Source of the DNA: Eudorina sp. 2006-703-Eu-15
Taxonomy: Eukaryota; Chlorophyta; Chlorophyceae; Chlamydomonadales; Volvocaceae
Length of the DNA stretch: 64,000 nt
Direction of reading: 5' to 3'
Assembly: GCA_003117195.1 (NCBI GenBank)
Contig: BDSI01000082.1
Span: forward strand, 310,001 to 374,000
The notes beneath the pieces are model-generated. The model was not told the DNA's origin, made no database searches, and was given only the letters and a program-made list of their open reading frames with translations. Both the position numbers and the translations under genes were made by a program. Shown in pieces: positions 12,901 to 21,716 of the stretch (position 1 is its first letter; each line of letters starts with the position of its first letter).

Positions 12901-13645
12901 CAGGGCAGGGCGGAGCGCACGACACGGCAAAGCAAGGAGGGCGCACCCGGGTGAGGGCGGAGGCGGGGCCGAGCACGGGGTCGGGAGCTGGGAACAGGAC
13001 TAGGTAAAGGAACCGGGTACAGGACTCGCCGCAGGCAGGACGGGCAGGAAGGGATTCATCTGGACGGTAGGGCCCGGGAAGACATGGCATGCAGCCCGCA
13101 CCGTGAATCCCGCGAAGAAGTGATGATGTTGAGCATATAGCGCATTGGTAAAGGATCACCGTGCCTGAGAGGGGATGTTGGCGCGCCGCTGCAGTCTTGC
13201 ATGATGGTGCCCAAACGCCGCAGTTGGACCCACCATCGCGCCGCCGACACTCACCAGGTTCAGCACGTAGATGAGCAGCATGGTCAGCTGCAGGGGCCGG
13301 GTTCGCACTTGCTCCATGGCCCTGCCCGCCGTGGGACGGCCCCACGCGGACATCCCGCGCAATGGCAGCGCGTGGGTGTGACGCAGCGAGGAGGTAGCAT
13401 CCGCAACGGGGATGGCGTACACGGCGCGCGGATAAAGGAGCGAAGGAGCCGCGACACAAGGTCACGGATGGGGGGGCCAGGGCGGAAAGGTTAGTTGTCG
13501 CCATAGCACATTCAGTTATGGCAGGTAGGTGGGTGGATCGAGCGCATAGGGCCCGGATCACCCGCCGGTGGCGCAATCCGGGCCGTACTGCGCCGCCAGG
13601 ACGCTGTTCAACTTGCCTCGACCTCTCTCTTTTCGCATTCTCTCC

Positions 13646-13714
<69 letters not shown>

Positions 13715-16700
13715 TCCACTCCCTCTTCCACGACTCTCACACGCAACCGTTCTGTGGATACATACTCTCTTCTAGAGCTCTATCTCTCTTTCCTTTATAT
13801 TTCGGTGGATATATACTCTCTTTCTTTCACACGAACTCACTCCCTCTCTCATACTCGCTCTCACTCTCTCTGTCTCTCACTATCTCTCTCACTCACTCTC
13901 GCACACACACACACTCTCTTTATCGCAACCAACCATGAGCCGTGTTGTGACGGCAAGATGACGGCCACCATTTGAAGAGATTACCCCTACACGAATCCAC
14001 ACCAGTCCACTCCCTCGACAGTGCGTCCCTCCCCGCGGAAGCCCCACACGCCCCGTGTAGCCTGAACCTCAAGCAAAACACGAGGGACCAACCACCTGCC
14101 CTGGACCGTTCCACCCGCCCCTTTACGTAAAACAGGACCGCGAAACCTTCCCCCCCAAGGCGCCCGTGCATATGCGCCGGCAGGTCGGTACCTTGCCACT
14201 ACGCCCCTTGTTCGTGCCTCGGCAGCCGACCACAGGGGCGTCTGCTTGGACAGGCGATGTGCAGCCATACACCTATGCAGCACCATATGCGGCATCACAC
14301 GCCCGCAGGCCACAGACACGCGCGGCGCAGGGCGAGGCATGCACGCGGTGGTGTTGTTCACTCGTGCGCCCCGGGGGTTATGCAGTGTGCCGTTGCAAGG
14401 CTCGGCCGTGGAGGTGGCGGGTGCGCGGGTCGAGGGGGGCTGGATACTGCTTCGCGGCGAGCGTGTGGGCGACAGCGCGCCACCACACGCACGGGCGGGA
14501 TACTCGACAATCTCACACACACACCCACACGCATTCGCGGCTCCGTTATCTCACACACACAACGGGCCGGGCGGGTCTCTTCTCTTAACACACAACCACG
14601 TCCCGCGACGCTTACACACGGCGACCAGCTGCCGGTTGCCCCTCTGCTGTCCGTTCCGGTACCTCGACGTCAATGGAGGTGGAGGTAACCCAAATCGGTA
14701 GGTGACCCAAATCGGGGCCCGCAGTTACCGGACGCCGGGCATCCTCACGGCGCCAACCACTGGCCCAAATCCACTCGCGCGCAGGACTCACTCGGTGAAG
14801 GCCTTATGCATGTACGGCACCACTGGTAGCATCGCCACGTGTGTGAGGACTGACCAGAGCACTGCGACCGGCAACCGAAGACGTGTTGGCCAGCAAGTGC
14901 ATTGAAAGGGGATGCAGGCATCGCGGCTATGTTACACCGGACGTCGCCACGAGGTTCCATCATGGGCCATGCGCTCAATCGGCAAATCCCTGGTCGAACC
15001 TGGTCGAAGTTACGCACAGCTTCGGAAGCCCCAGCAAAAAAAGTATAACCCATGTGCTGCTTTATACTTCCTTCCTGACCCGTTTGCGGACGCTCCCGCA
15101 AGGTGCACCCCGTCCCCGCATTTCCCAAGGTGATGTTGCTCCTTTCCGTGCCGCCGCAGAATGCCTGTCCTCCGGACGCCCTACCCCAATCCCAACCAAG
15201 GCACCCGCTCGCGCTGCTGCTGCTGTTATCCGACGCGCACGAGACACACCCGCCTCCCCTTCTCCTTAAAACAGCTGAGGCGGGTAGCCTCGGTCGAGTA
15301 AATTATTGTGGCAGAATGGGCAGAGTGAAATAACAGATTCGCTGTGCAGCCTCACCTCTCTGCCACCCTGTAGTCACGAGCGCTGCCACCCCTGTGACCA
15401 CCATGATCTCGTCGAAGACGATGGCAGTCAGCGCCTGCGCTCAACGGCGTCACCGGGTTTGGATAAATGCTCCATGTGTCCAAAATGGGTCCCCAGGGAC
15501 GCATGTTTCATGCCTCGGCGCGCCGGCCCCATCGCAGTGCCCCATCGTTGTGCCCCCAGCGTCTGCACCACCGCGCGCTCGCTGAGGCTGTGTGGTCCCG
15601 CGGCCGCGCGGCATGCGACGCGGGTCAATATTCAGGTTCCTGGGAGTTGCTTTCCGGCACCCCGCCGTTTCGAAGCCCTCGTTTGTTGCGCTAGCAGACG
15701 CTCACCACAACCCCGCCACAGCGCCCGCCGGTGCTCACTGCCCTTGGAGGGCCCCGGTACCCTACGGATTGGGCTGGGTTGGGGCGGGCTGGGCAAGATG
15801 GCCATGCGTGGCTGGGTTAGGTTGGACTCGGGAAAAGGCCTCTGCGCTCCGCGGATTGGTGTGTTTCGACGAGCCGCCGCCTCACCTCGCGTGCCGTAAT
15901 GGTGGTGGAGATCATCTTCAGCAGCAGCAGGATCGACGGCGTCGTGTGCATCCAGCAAATGTACCTCTGAACGACCACCCTGCGGCGCATGGCGGCACAC
16001 CGAGCCCCTCCCTCAGCAACGCCGCAACCGATCAGGCCATCATCGACGCAGCAAGCGGTTGACAACCGGCTCCACCCCCAAGCTTCCTAAGCGTCATGAA
16101 GAGAAGAGGTGCAGCGGCTGCTGCCAAACCCCGCTGGCGTCGCCGACGATGCCGCAGCCTCGCGAGCGGCGCGGCGGCTACCGACATTGATTGCTAGCAG
16201 GACAAGCCCTACCTGGGTCAGGAAAGCCCCTTAGGTTCTGTGCCGCGAGCCGTCGGCCGAAGAACGCCAAATAATAGAAACATCTGGGCCCGATTCAATC
16301 TGGACCCGTCTGTTGCGTCGTCACTGGCCAGAACCCGGCCCCGAAGGGGTGTGGAGGCGAAACCCAACTTGCAGAACCCTACTCACGGCCTGCCGGCTTC
16401 CGTTAGCGCCATGACGGGCACGAAGAAGCGTACGAGGACGTTGGTCGTCGAGGCCATGCCTGGAACCAAGGGAGAAGCATGGTAACACGTGGCCAGCCCG
16501 CGGATTAACAGTGGATTTGGTGCGGGTAGGACGCCGGCGCGATGATTAACTGGGGTATGCTTGAACGGGCCGCAGGGCCCCTGCCTGTTGTGCCCAGTCC
16601 AAGGCGAGCCGACCCACATCACGAGCAGCCCTGCGGCATGCCCTGCCCGCCTGTCCCAAGTACTGAAGATCGGATAGCCAGATAGCCCACCGCGGCCCGG

Positions 16701-17750
16701 CCCCGACAAAGCTCATCGCCCTGCGCGGTTGTCTTGGACGTTGGGACCCGAGTCCAAGCAAGCGGAATGGCAGCGCACCGCGCCCTGAGGCCCTGTATCT
16801 TAGTCACGCTGTGTTCCCGACCCAGAGCACTCACATCGGGGGCACATCACCGTACCTTTGATAAACGTCGGCAGCAGCACGCAGTCCACCTTGATGGTTT
16901 GCCGCTCAAACACAATATTCAGGAGGTCAATGGCCAATGCTGTCAGGAAAATCGAGGTGGAGCGGTCATACACCGAAGCCGGCACCTGTGACGCCGTCCG
17001 TGGAAAATTATTGGGAGGCAATGTTACGCAACCAACAAAATTAAGCACAACGATGGATGCCACGCAGGTTTGCGCCCATGTCCAACCCTCCAGGTGGGGT
17101 TGCTGTCTCACAAGTCACAAGGCGGCGTGAGGACGGGAGGATATGCACATCCTGGATCGAATTCTCTTGCAAACAGCAGTACAGCTCCGCGTCGCAATTG
17201 ATGACAAGTTGAGCTGACCTCGACGACAGCACCCATTCGTGACTTCGGTGCTTGGCACTCGTCGCCTTGTGCCCCGCTGGCTCTATCATCCTAGTATGGT
17301 CTGGAGCCGACGGTAACCTGTCCTACGATTCCATGCTCAACCCTAAAGTGTGCAGGTTCCTGCGTGTTTGTGTGTCAGCTGTGACGTGCTCCCAAATGAG
17401 CCAACCAACTGCATACGACCTGTTGCTCGGGAAGGAGACAACTGTGGCGTAATTGGTTATTGGATTCAGTTGTGAGGCGGTTGGCCTTGCGTTGCCAGCT
17501 TGTGAGGGGGACCATTCCTGCTCCGCGCGCCCGTGAATCCTCCCCACGACCACGATGCAAGCGATCCCTGTGACGCCGGTTCTGACATACCTTGTCCCTG
17601 AGGACATCGAGCGCTCTCGGGTTGTGAAGGAACTGTCGCCCCGCCACAGTAAGTATTGTGTAGGTTATTACACCCGTCCTGCCAAATACATGCAGAAGTT
17701 TGGCGCGGGAATTATTTTCCGCAGCGTATTGCGTGCGATGCAAGTGCAGC
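918..17750 (-). CDS. HKR: Histidine kinase rhodopsin (two-component cyclase opsin), 23 joined exons plus a tentative 5' exon
   Basis: The gene encodes a sensory photoreceptor in which a retinal-binding seven-helix rhodopsin is fused to a histidine kinase, two receiver domains and a cyclase-like domain. Such histidine kinase rhodopsins are known from Chlamydomonas and Volvox and act at membranes. Exons joined by consensus splice sites and matching phase, 5' to 3': 16856..16985, 16387..16459, 15886..15979, 15356..15434, 14792..14861, 13255..13321, 12781..12885, 12236..12352, 11820..11895, 11159..11325, 10569..10697, 9894..10061, 9285..9433, 8712..8995, 8139..8495, 7771..7875, 6923..7034, 6553..6625, 6062..6194, 5429..5697, 4839..4988, 4407..4501, 918..3939. 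They total 6,024 nt, an exact multiple of three, giving 2,007 residues (numbered here from 16985). A 5' exon at 17591..17750 joins in phase, but the start codon is unresolved. Which numbered HKR/COP paralogue this is cannot be told from the sequence alone. Confidence 0.9.
4407..5697 (-). CDS. HKR: Linker and receiver domain 2, exons 20-22
   Basis: Exons 5429..5697, 4839..4988 and 4407..4501, with the last helix ([13 protein letters not shown]) in the final exon. A Gly/Ala-rich linker of about 60 residues precedes a second full receiver: acidic cluster in [13 protein letters not shown], phospho-accepting Asp in [16 protein letters not shown] (about D946), Ser in PIIMLSAR, and Lys in NSYVTKPF (about K998). 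All key residues are kept, so both receivers look competent. The order kinase-receiver-receiver suggests competition for, or relay of, the phosphoryl group. Confidence 0.92.
6062..7875 (-). CDS. HKR: Receiver domain 1, exons 16-19
   Basis: Exons 7771..7875, 6923..7034, 6553..6625 and 6062..6194. A complete CheY-like receiver: the acidic pair in [13 protein letters not shown], the phospho-accepting Asp in [15 protein letters not shown] (about D753), the hydroxyl residue in PIIMVSAQ, and the conserved Lys in [18 protein letters not shown] (about K805). It should accept phosphate from the upstream His. The first two exons are separated by an intron that is largely a CGCCC minisatellite. Confidence 0.92.
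6748..6872. repeat. ACATT/ACGTT short tandem repeat in receiver-1 intron
   Basis: Degenerate tandem array of 5-6 bp units (cattacatac, cgttacgttac) in the intron between exons 6923..7034 and 6553..6625. No coding or regulatory role is visible. Confidence 0.7.
7484..7767. repeat. CGCCC minisatellite in receiver-1 intron
   Basis: About 280 bp of (CGCCC)n interrupted by a recurring CTGCCCCTCCATTCC motif. It fills the first part of the intron after exon 7771..7875 and begins right at that donor. On the transcribed RNA it reads as GGGGC runs, a strong G-quadruplex pattern next to the 5' splice site. Confidence 0.9.
8139..8995 (-). CDS. HKR: Low-complexity linker between kinase and first receiver, exons 14-15
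   Basis: Exons 8712..8995 and 8139..8495 encode about 213 residues joining the ATPase domain to receiver 1. The sequence starts helical and charged ([18 protein letters not shown]) and then becomes rich in Ser, Gly, Ala, Asp and Thr. No domain is recognised. Both splice junctions keep frame across [15 protein letters not shown]. The linker is probably disordered. Confidence 0.8.
9285..12352 (-). CDS. HKR: Histidine kinase core (HisKA and HATPase_c), exons 8-13
   Basis: Exons 12236..12352, 11820..11895, 11159..11325, 10569..10697, 9894..10061 and 9285..9433. The first encodes the end of helix G and a charged helical connector ([20 protein letters not shown]). The H-box [14 protein letters not shown] contains the phospho-accepting His at about residue 260, followed by the second dimerisation helix. 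The ATP-binding domain has an N-box [11 protein letters not shown] (from about 372), a G1 box DTGIGIP (Asp406), an F-box IFLPFEQ and a G2 box [18 protein letters not shown]. All boxes are intact, so autophosphorylation is expected. The intron between the last two exons uses a GC-AG donor (CAG|GCAAGT at 9893). Confidence 0.92.
12781..16985 (-). CDS. HKR: Microbial rhodopsin module (helices A to G), exons 1-7
   Basis: Exons 16856..16985, 16387..16459, 15886..15979, 15356..15434, 14792..14861, 13255..13321 and 12781..12885 encode about 206 residues of a seven-helix retinal protein. Helix C is recognisable by [10 protein letters not shown] (compare the RYxxWxxTTP signature of bacteriorhodopsin and channelrhodopsins), helix D by [15 protein letters not shown], and helix G by CDFSAKV, in which K206 is the retinal Schiff-base lysine and the Asp four residues earlier matches Asp212 of bacteriorhodopsin. 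The Asp85 counterion position in helix C is Cys and the Asp96 proton-donor position is Leu, so a proton pump is not expected. A deprotonated, UV-absorbing Schiff base, as reported for Chlamydomonas HKR1, is a plausible inference. The intron after exon 7 falls immediately after the lysine codon. Confidence 0.9.
13650..13713. repeat. (CT)n(CA)n compound microsatellite
   Basis: About 46 bp of CT followed by about 18 bp of CA, within the intron between exons 14792..14861 and 13255..13321. On the sense strand it reads (TG)n(AG)n. Confidence 0.9.
17591..17750 (-). CDS. HKR: Tentative 5' exon of the rhodopsin kinase gene
   Basis: An open stretch bounded by a TTTCAG acceptor and a strong AAG|GTATGT donor. 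It ends in phase 0, which fits the phase-0 start of the first rhodopsin helix exon at 16985. It encodes about 53 residues, including [16 protein letters not shown] just before the junction, and would sit N-terminal to helix A, where these proteins have a variable extension. A TAG lies just upstream in frame, so a further exon with the start codon is needed. An ATG-led stretch (MKASKAGVKKPAPSDSG, starting near 17,890) lies upstream, but I found no good donor that joins it in phase. Confidence 0.45.
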
Positions 17751-18037
17751 CTGAAACAGTCCTTACACTATCCATGGCAAGCCTACAGACGCCCAGAGAC
17801 GCGATGTCCATGGCAGCCTTGGCGACTGATCCACATTTGCGCCAGAATCGGACGGGGCCGGCTTCTTGACTCCCGCCTTGCTCGCCTTCATGGTCCGCAA
17901 CGGCGCCGCACGCTCACAACAAATACAAGGACTTCACATGCAAAGGTTACACAGAAACTATCTAAAAATATCCTTTAAAAGCTGACGCCGCATCCTATTG
18001 TTTAGTAGTCAGCTTTGTCAGCTATACGGTATGAAGC

Positions 18038-18402
18038 GACAACGACACAGTTTAAAGTTTCAATCAATCACCATTAATAAAGAGAGGCGTCGCACGTGGG
18101 CGTTGCAGGGAGAAAGGCTGAAATGTACGACAAGGATTCGCCAGTTCCATGCTTCTGAGGTAGTCATAAAGATCCCCAGGAATACAGGCTTCAGTCTCCT
18201 GAAACAGAACCACGAAAACTGGCTTGCTAGCTCCACGCATGTACTTCAGCTGTATTACTAGCATTCTTGGCTGTCGACCCAAGCCAGGACAGAAATGCTG
18301 ACATGCGTAGTAGATCAAGCCTAGACATAATGGAGCGCTTGATGACGCGCCAGGATTGAGGTTCGACTTTGCAAGCGATTTCAAGGGTTCAGTGGGTTTC
18401 TT
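18038..18402 (-). other. Unassigned exon-like ORF
   Basis: A minus-strand open frame preceded by a convincing TATCATTTCAG acceptor, about 110 codons to a TGA. It includes CLGLIYYACQHFCPGL and VFVVLFQETEACIPGDLYDY, which look more protein-like than the flanks. It cannot be joined in phase to the tentative rhodopsin exon at 17750 with the donors I can see. It could be an upstream or terminal exon of an unrelated small gene, or a relic. Family not recognised. Confidence 0.25.
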
Positions 18403-19339
18403 CACCTGAAATGATAGATATGGTTATTGATTCCGGCGCTAATTGATTCTATGCTCCAAGGGGCATTCGATTGTATCCGATTATTCGCGGATTCTGTCGC
18501 TGTTTATTTTGTCGCCTGGAAAAAACCTTGAAAACAAAGGACATAACGCCCAACCTTGTCACTTGCTTGCGTCTCTTTGTTCCGCCATGCATATGTATTC
18601 GCTTGAATACCATCCACCAGACGTCCACCACCTTCGCTCGGCATAGGGGCGAGCATAACGAAAACTAGCGTCCCTCCTCACTCCTCCGTCCATCTTTAAG
18701 GTACCCGCAAACCAAAGTTTGCAGCATTTTCAGTTGCCTCGGCTGGGTGATACATACACGCACGGTCGCGTAGGTCGAGACCGACCCTGACCGACACGCA
18801 CGAGAGGACACTGGTTGCAACTACTTGTCGCCATGCCTCGATGTTTTGTATGCCAACCGAAATCAAGAAACGGAAAGGCGTCGTGAACGGCGGCCGGCCG
18901 GCCGCGCCGTCGCTCGCCCACCATATGTAATCGCCACAACTACAACGATAAGGTACGATAACTAGGCATATATGCACCGGCAGCGGCATCACGAGCGTAG
19001 CAGTCAACATCGTCTGTCGGTAGTACGGCATTACAAAGATGCACCTATGCAGGGCATCCTGTCGCACGCACGCAGTCCCGACGACGGATGGAGATACGCG
19101 GTACATTTACCTTTACCGTGCGTACGCCGGCGGCAGCCTTGTCAGGCCTGGTCGCACGAGCTAACTGGAATGAGCCATGCAGGGTCCTTGTATTATTTAT
19201 TACACGATGGGCAATCGGCGGGTCGTCATCCAGGTATTCATCAGCGACCCTTGCTTCATCCGCCTTCATCAGTGCGAAGCCTTGTAGTAGCCTACTGTGT
19301 AGCCTACTCTTAACCGAAGCCCTGTAGGCGTTCAGTAGT

Positions 19340-19756
19340 AGTGGGCCGCGGATGGACGGGGCACTTAAGCCCGGTGGAGCGATCGATTGGTGTGGCCCGG
19401 TCGGACCGTACGGCCAGGCCCCTAATGGTGGCTCCCGAGCCCCCGTGGCCCTCCAAGACTACGGGCCACCGCTGGAGTAGTAACCCCGCCTTGGTTGGGG
19501 TGGTGGTTCGCTAACAGGGGCGCCCTGGTGGCTAACTTCCCTTGAGCGGGCTTAATCCCTTGCCATGGTTGGTTCTCAGGAACGGGGTGGTTCCCTGGTA
19601 GTGTGAGCCCTGGGCGTGTTTCGGCGGTGCCCTTGTGGAGCCTGTCCGGAGCGCCATGGTGGCGCCAGTTCGTTGAGGTAGTGTATGGTGAGGAAGCCTC
19701 GGCTGTCGCAGTTGGCTGTCACCGATGACCCGCGGGGTCCGCTGTAACATCCTTAA
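19340..19756 (+). repeat. Dispersed repeat R1, copy 1
   Basis: A GC-rich stretch of about 420 bp whose blocks recur inverted at 36766-37205 and rearranged at 57320-58215. Shared blocks include CCCGCGGGGTCCGCTGTAAC at one end, TTGTGGAGCCTGTCCGGAG, and GGTGGTTCGCTAACAGGGGC. It has no coding potential. It is probably a non-autonomous transposable element. Confidence 0.85.
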
Positions 19757-20745
19757 TAAAATAATGCGAAACTGCTGCAAATCAAGTCCACCACGTACGC
19801 ACTCGATCACTTCGATCGCTGTCGATCGCGTGGTAGGCGCATCCGGCTTGCTTGAGATAATACACAATGCCGCATATTGCATATTATTCTACAGGATTGT
19901 ACTGTATGTATACTTAGTTGACCAAAATTCCAGCAGCATGTGGAGCCTCCCTATGCTATCACCCGTGCGTGTGTATGTATGTTAGTTTCCGTATGTAGTG
20001 GGTAGGTGGCGAGGCTGGATGGGTGCGTGTGCTTGCTTCATTCGCCATATCCGCGGGTATGCATGCGACACGCACCCTAAACAAAGTTTGTTTGGATTAC
20101 GTACGTAGTTGCGTGTGCACTGTTGTCAGGCACCGTTGGTGGTTTGTCCCGTCCCGTCCCGTGAAATTTATTTAGACCATTCATCTCAGTCGGTGCAGAT
20201 GGCTGGATGACGGACCTGGGCTTCTAAAACCCTGACGATCAACTCACGCACGCAGCCGCTGTGTTGCGTACATGCATTAATAAAAGCGGCAAGGAAGTAC
20301 GTTGCGGTGGTGTACGCCGGCAGACGCCGACATCAACGCACGCCATGTCAACCGATTGATTATTGAAGTCCGTCCATACCATACGTACACGCATGTCGGT
20401 GATGTACAACCGAGGTATGCGCCGGTACGGCACCCGTGCGTGTTTATATAGCTTTGCCAGGGGCGATAATAAGATATAGGACATAGGTACTCCGTCCGCA
20501 CGCACCTCATCGATCAACCGGCGAGCATCAATGATCCCTACATGGGTAGATTGACACGTGACACGCGCGCGGCAGCTCATCAAGCAGGCTCCATGCATGT
20601 ACGCACGACAGCATGTACGCACACTACTGTACATACACGCATGTATGCAGCAGGGGCCGACGATTGAGCGATCGAACTAACGGGCTAAACACGCACACAC
20701 ATACATGCATACCAATAATGCATGCATGCAGCAGCAATCAAGGCA

Positions 20746-20746
<1 letters not shown>

Positions 20747-20777
<31 letters not shown>
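20747..20777. repeat. (CTG)n microsatellite
   Basis: About ten CTG units in intergenic DNA. Confidence 0.95.
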
Positions 20778-21025
20778 ACGTATGTCAACCAGCCATGACC
20801 TCATCAGTAACGCATGTGATGAGGATGGCGGTCGGTGTCCCTTGCATTCACCAGCAGAAATTCGGGTGTTGCATGCGTGAGCGAGCGCCGTTAATTAGTT
20901 CACCCTGTTTGTTGCATTGTCATATTGTTGATATTTATTGACGGCACGCATGTATGTATCGCACGCACGCACACTCGTGCCGCACAGGGTCTAGCCACCT
21001 ATATATGCTACATACTGTTGTGATC

Positions 21026-21118
<93 letters not shown>
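21026..21118. repeat. (GAT)n microsatellite
   Basis: About 30 perfect GAT units. The reverse frame reads as a poly-histidine ORF, which is an artefact. Confidence 0.97.
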
Positions 21119-21119
<1 letters not shown>

Positions 21120-21186
21120 AGCAACGGATAAACCGGTGGCATACGTAATTATCGCATCGCATCGCTTCACATCACTTCGCATCGCT

Positions 21187-21290
21187 TGTCCGTCCGTCCG
21201 TCCGTCCGTCCGCCCGCCCGCCCGTCCGTCCGTCCGTCCGTCCGTCCGTCCGTCCGTCCGTCCGTCCGTCCGTCCGTCCGTCGGTCCGTT
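21187..21290. repeat. (GTCC)n tetranucleotide satellite
   Basis: About 25 units of GTCC with a short GCCC variant block in the middle. It lies just beyond the predicted poly(A) site of the ankyrin gene. Confidence 0.97.
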
Positions 21291-21447
21291 CGCCTGTCCG
21301 TCCGATCAACGAGCGACCGACAACAGCGCACTGGGGTCCAAAGCAACAAAGCAAATCGACACGCCGTTTCATCATGTGTAAGCGCTGGAGGTTGTCGCTC
21401 GTGCGTGTCATCCAGCATTATTTGGAACGCACGGCAAGAAAAATATC

Positions 21448-21452
21448 TTACA
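21448..21452 (-). terminator. Predicted poly(A) signal TGTAA of the ankyrin gene
   Basis: TTACA as written, TGTAA on the sense strand, about 265 nt past the stop codon at 21717. TGTAA is the usual volvocine/Chlamydomonas polyadenylation signal, and this is the first one downstream of the stop. Confidence 0.6.
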
Positions 21453-21716
21453 TTTTTTTATCACCCGTCACCAGGTAGCTACGTACGTACGCCCTCTCTC
21501 TGAGAGACGGCGGGCTTTGGAAAAGGCCTCCGCAGGTGCTGGGCACCACGCAGCTATGTCAAAATACGATAATAAGGTGTACGTCCGCAGTACCACGCAT
21601 CCATCCGTCCATGCCGGCGTCCATCTTCAACTGCGTGGTTTATTTATTTATTGCTCGCATCGATCGGCAATAGCTAGCCGACGATGCAAGCATTAACGGC
21701 GTCCCGTTCTAGCTGT

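Larger units (their letters stand above)
17751..21447. other. Intergenic region between the two genes
   Basis: About 3.7 kb between the unresolved 5' end of the rhodopsin kinase gene and the predicted 3' end of the ankyrin gene. It should contain the rhodopsin promoter and any missing 5' exon. It holds an unassigned exon-like ORF (18,038-18,402), R1 copy 1 and three microsatellites. No TATA box or other promoter element could be called with confidence. Confidence 0.5.

Noticed and set aside
20991..21182. Poly-histidine ORF
   Set aside because: Translation of a (GAT)n microsatellite.
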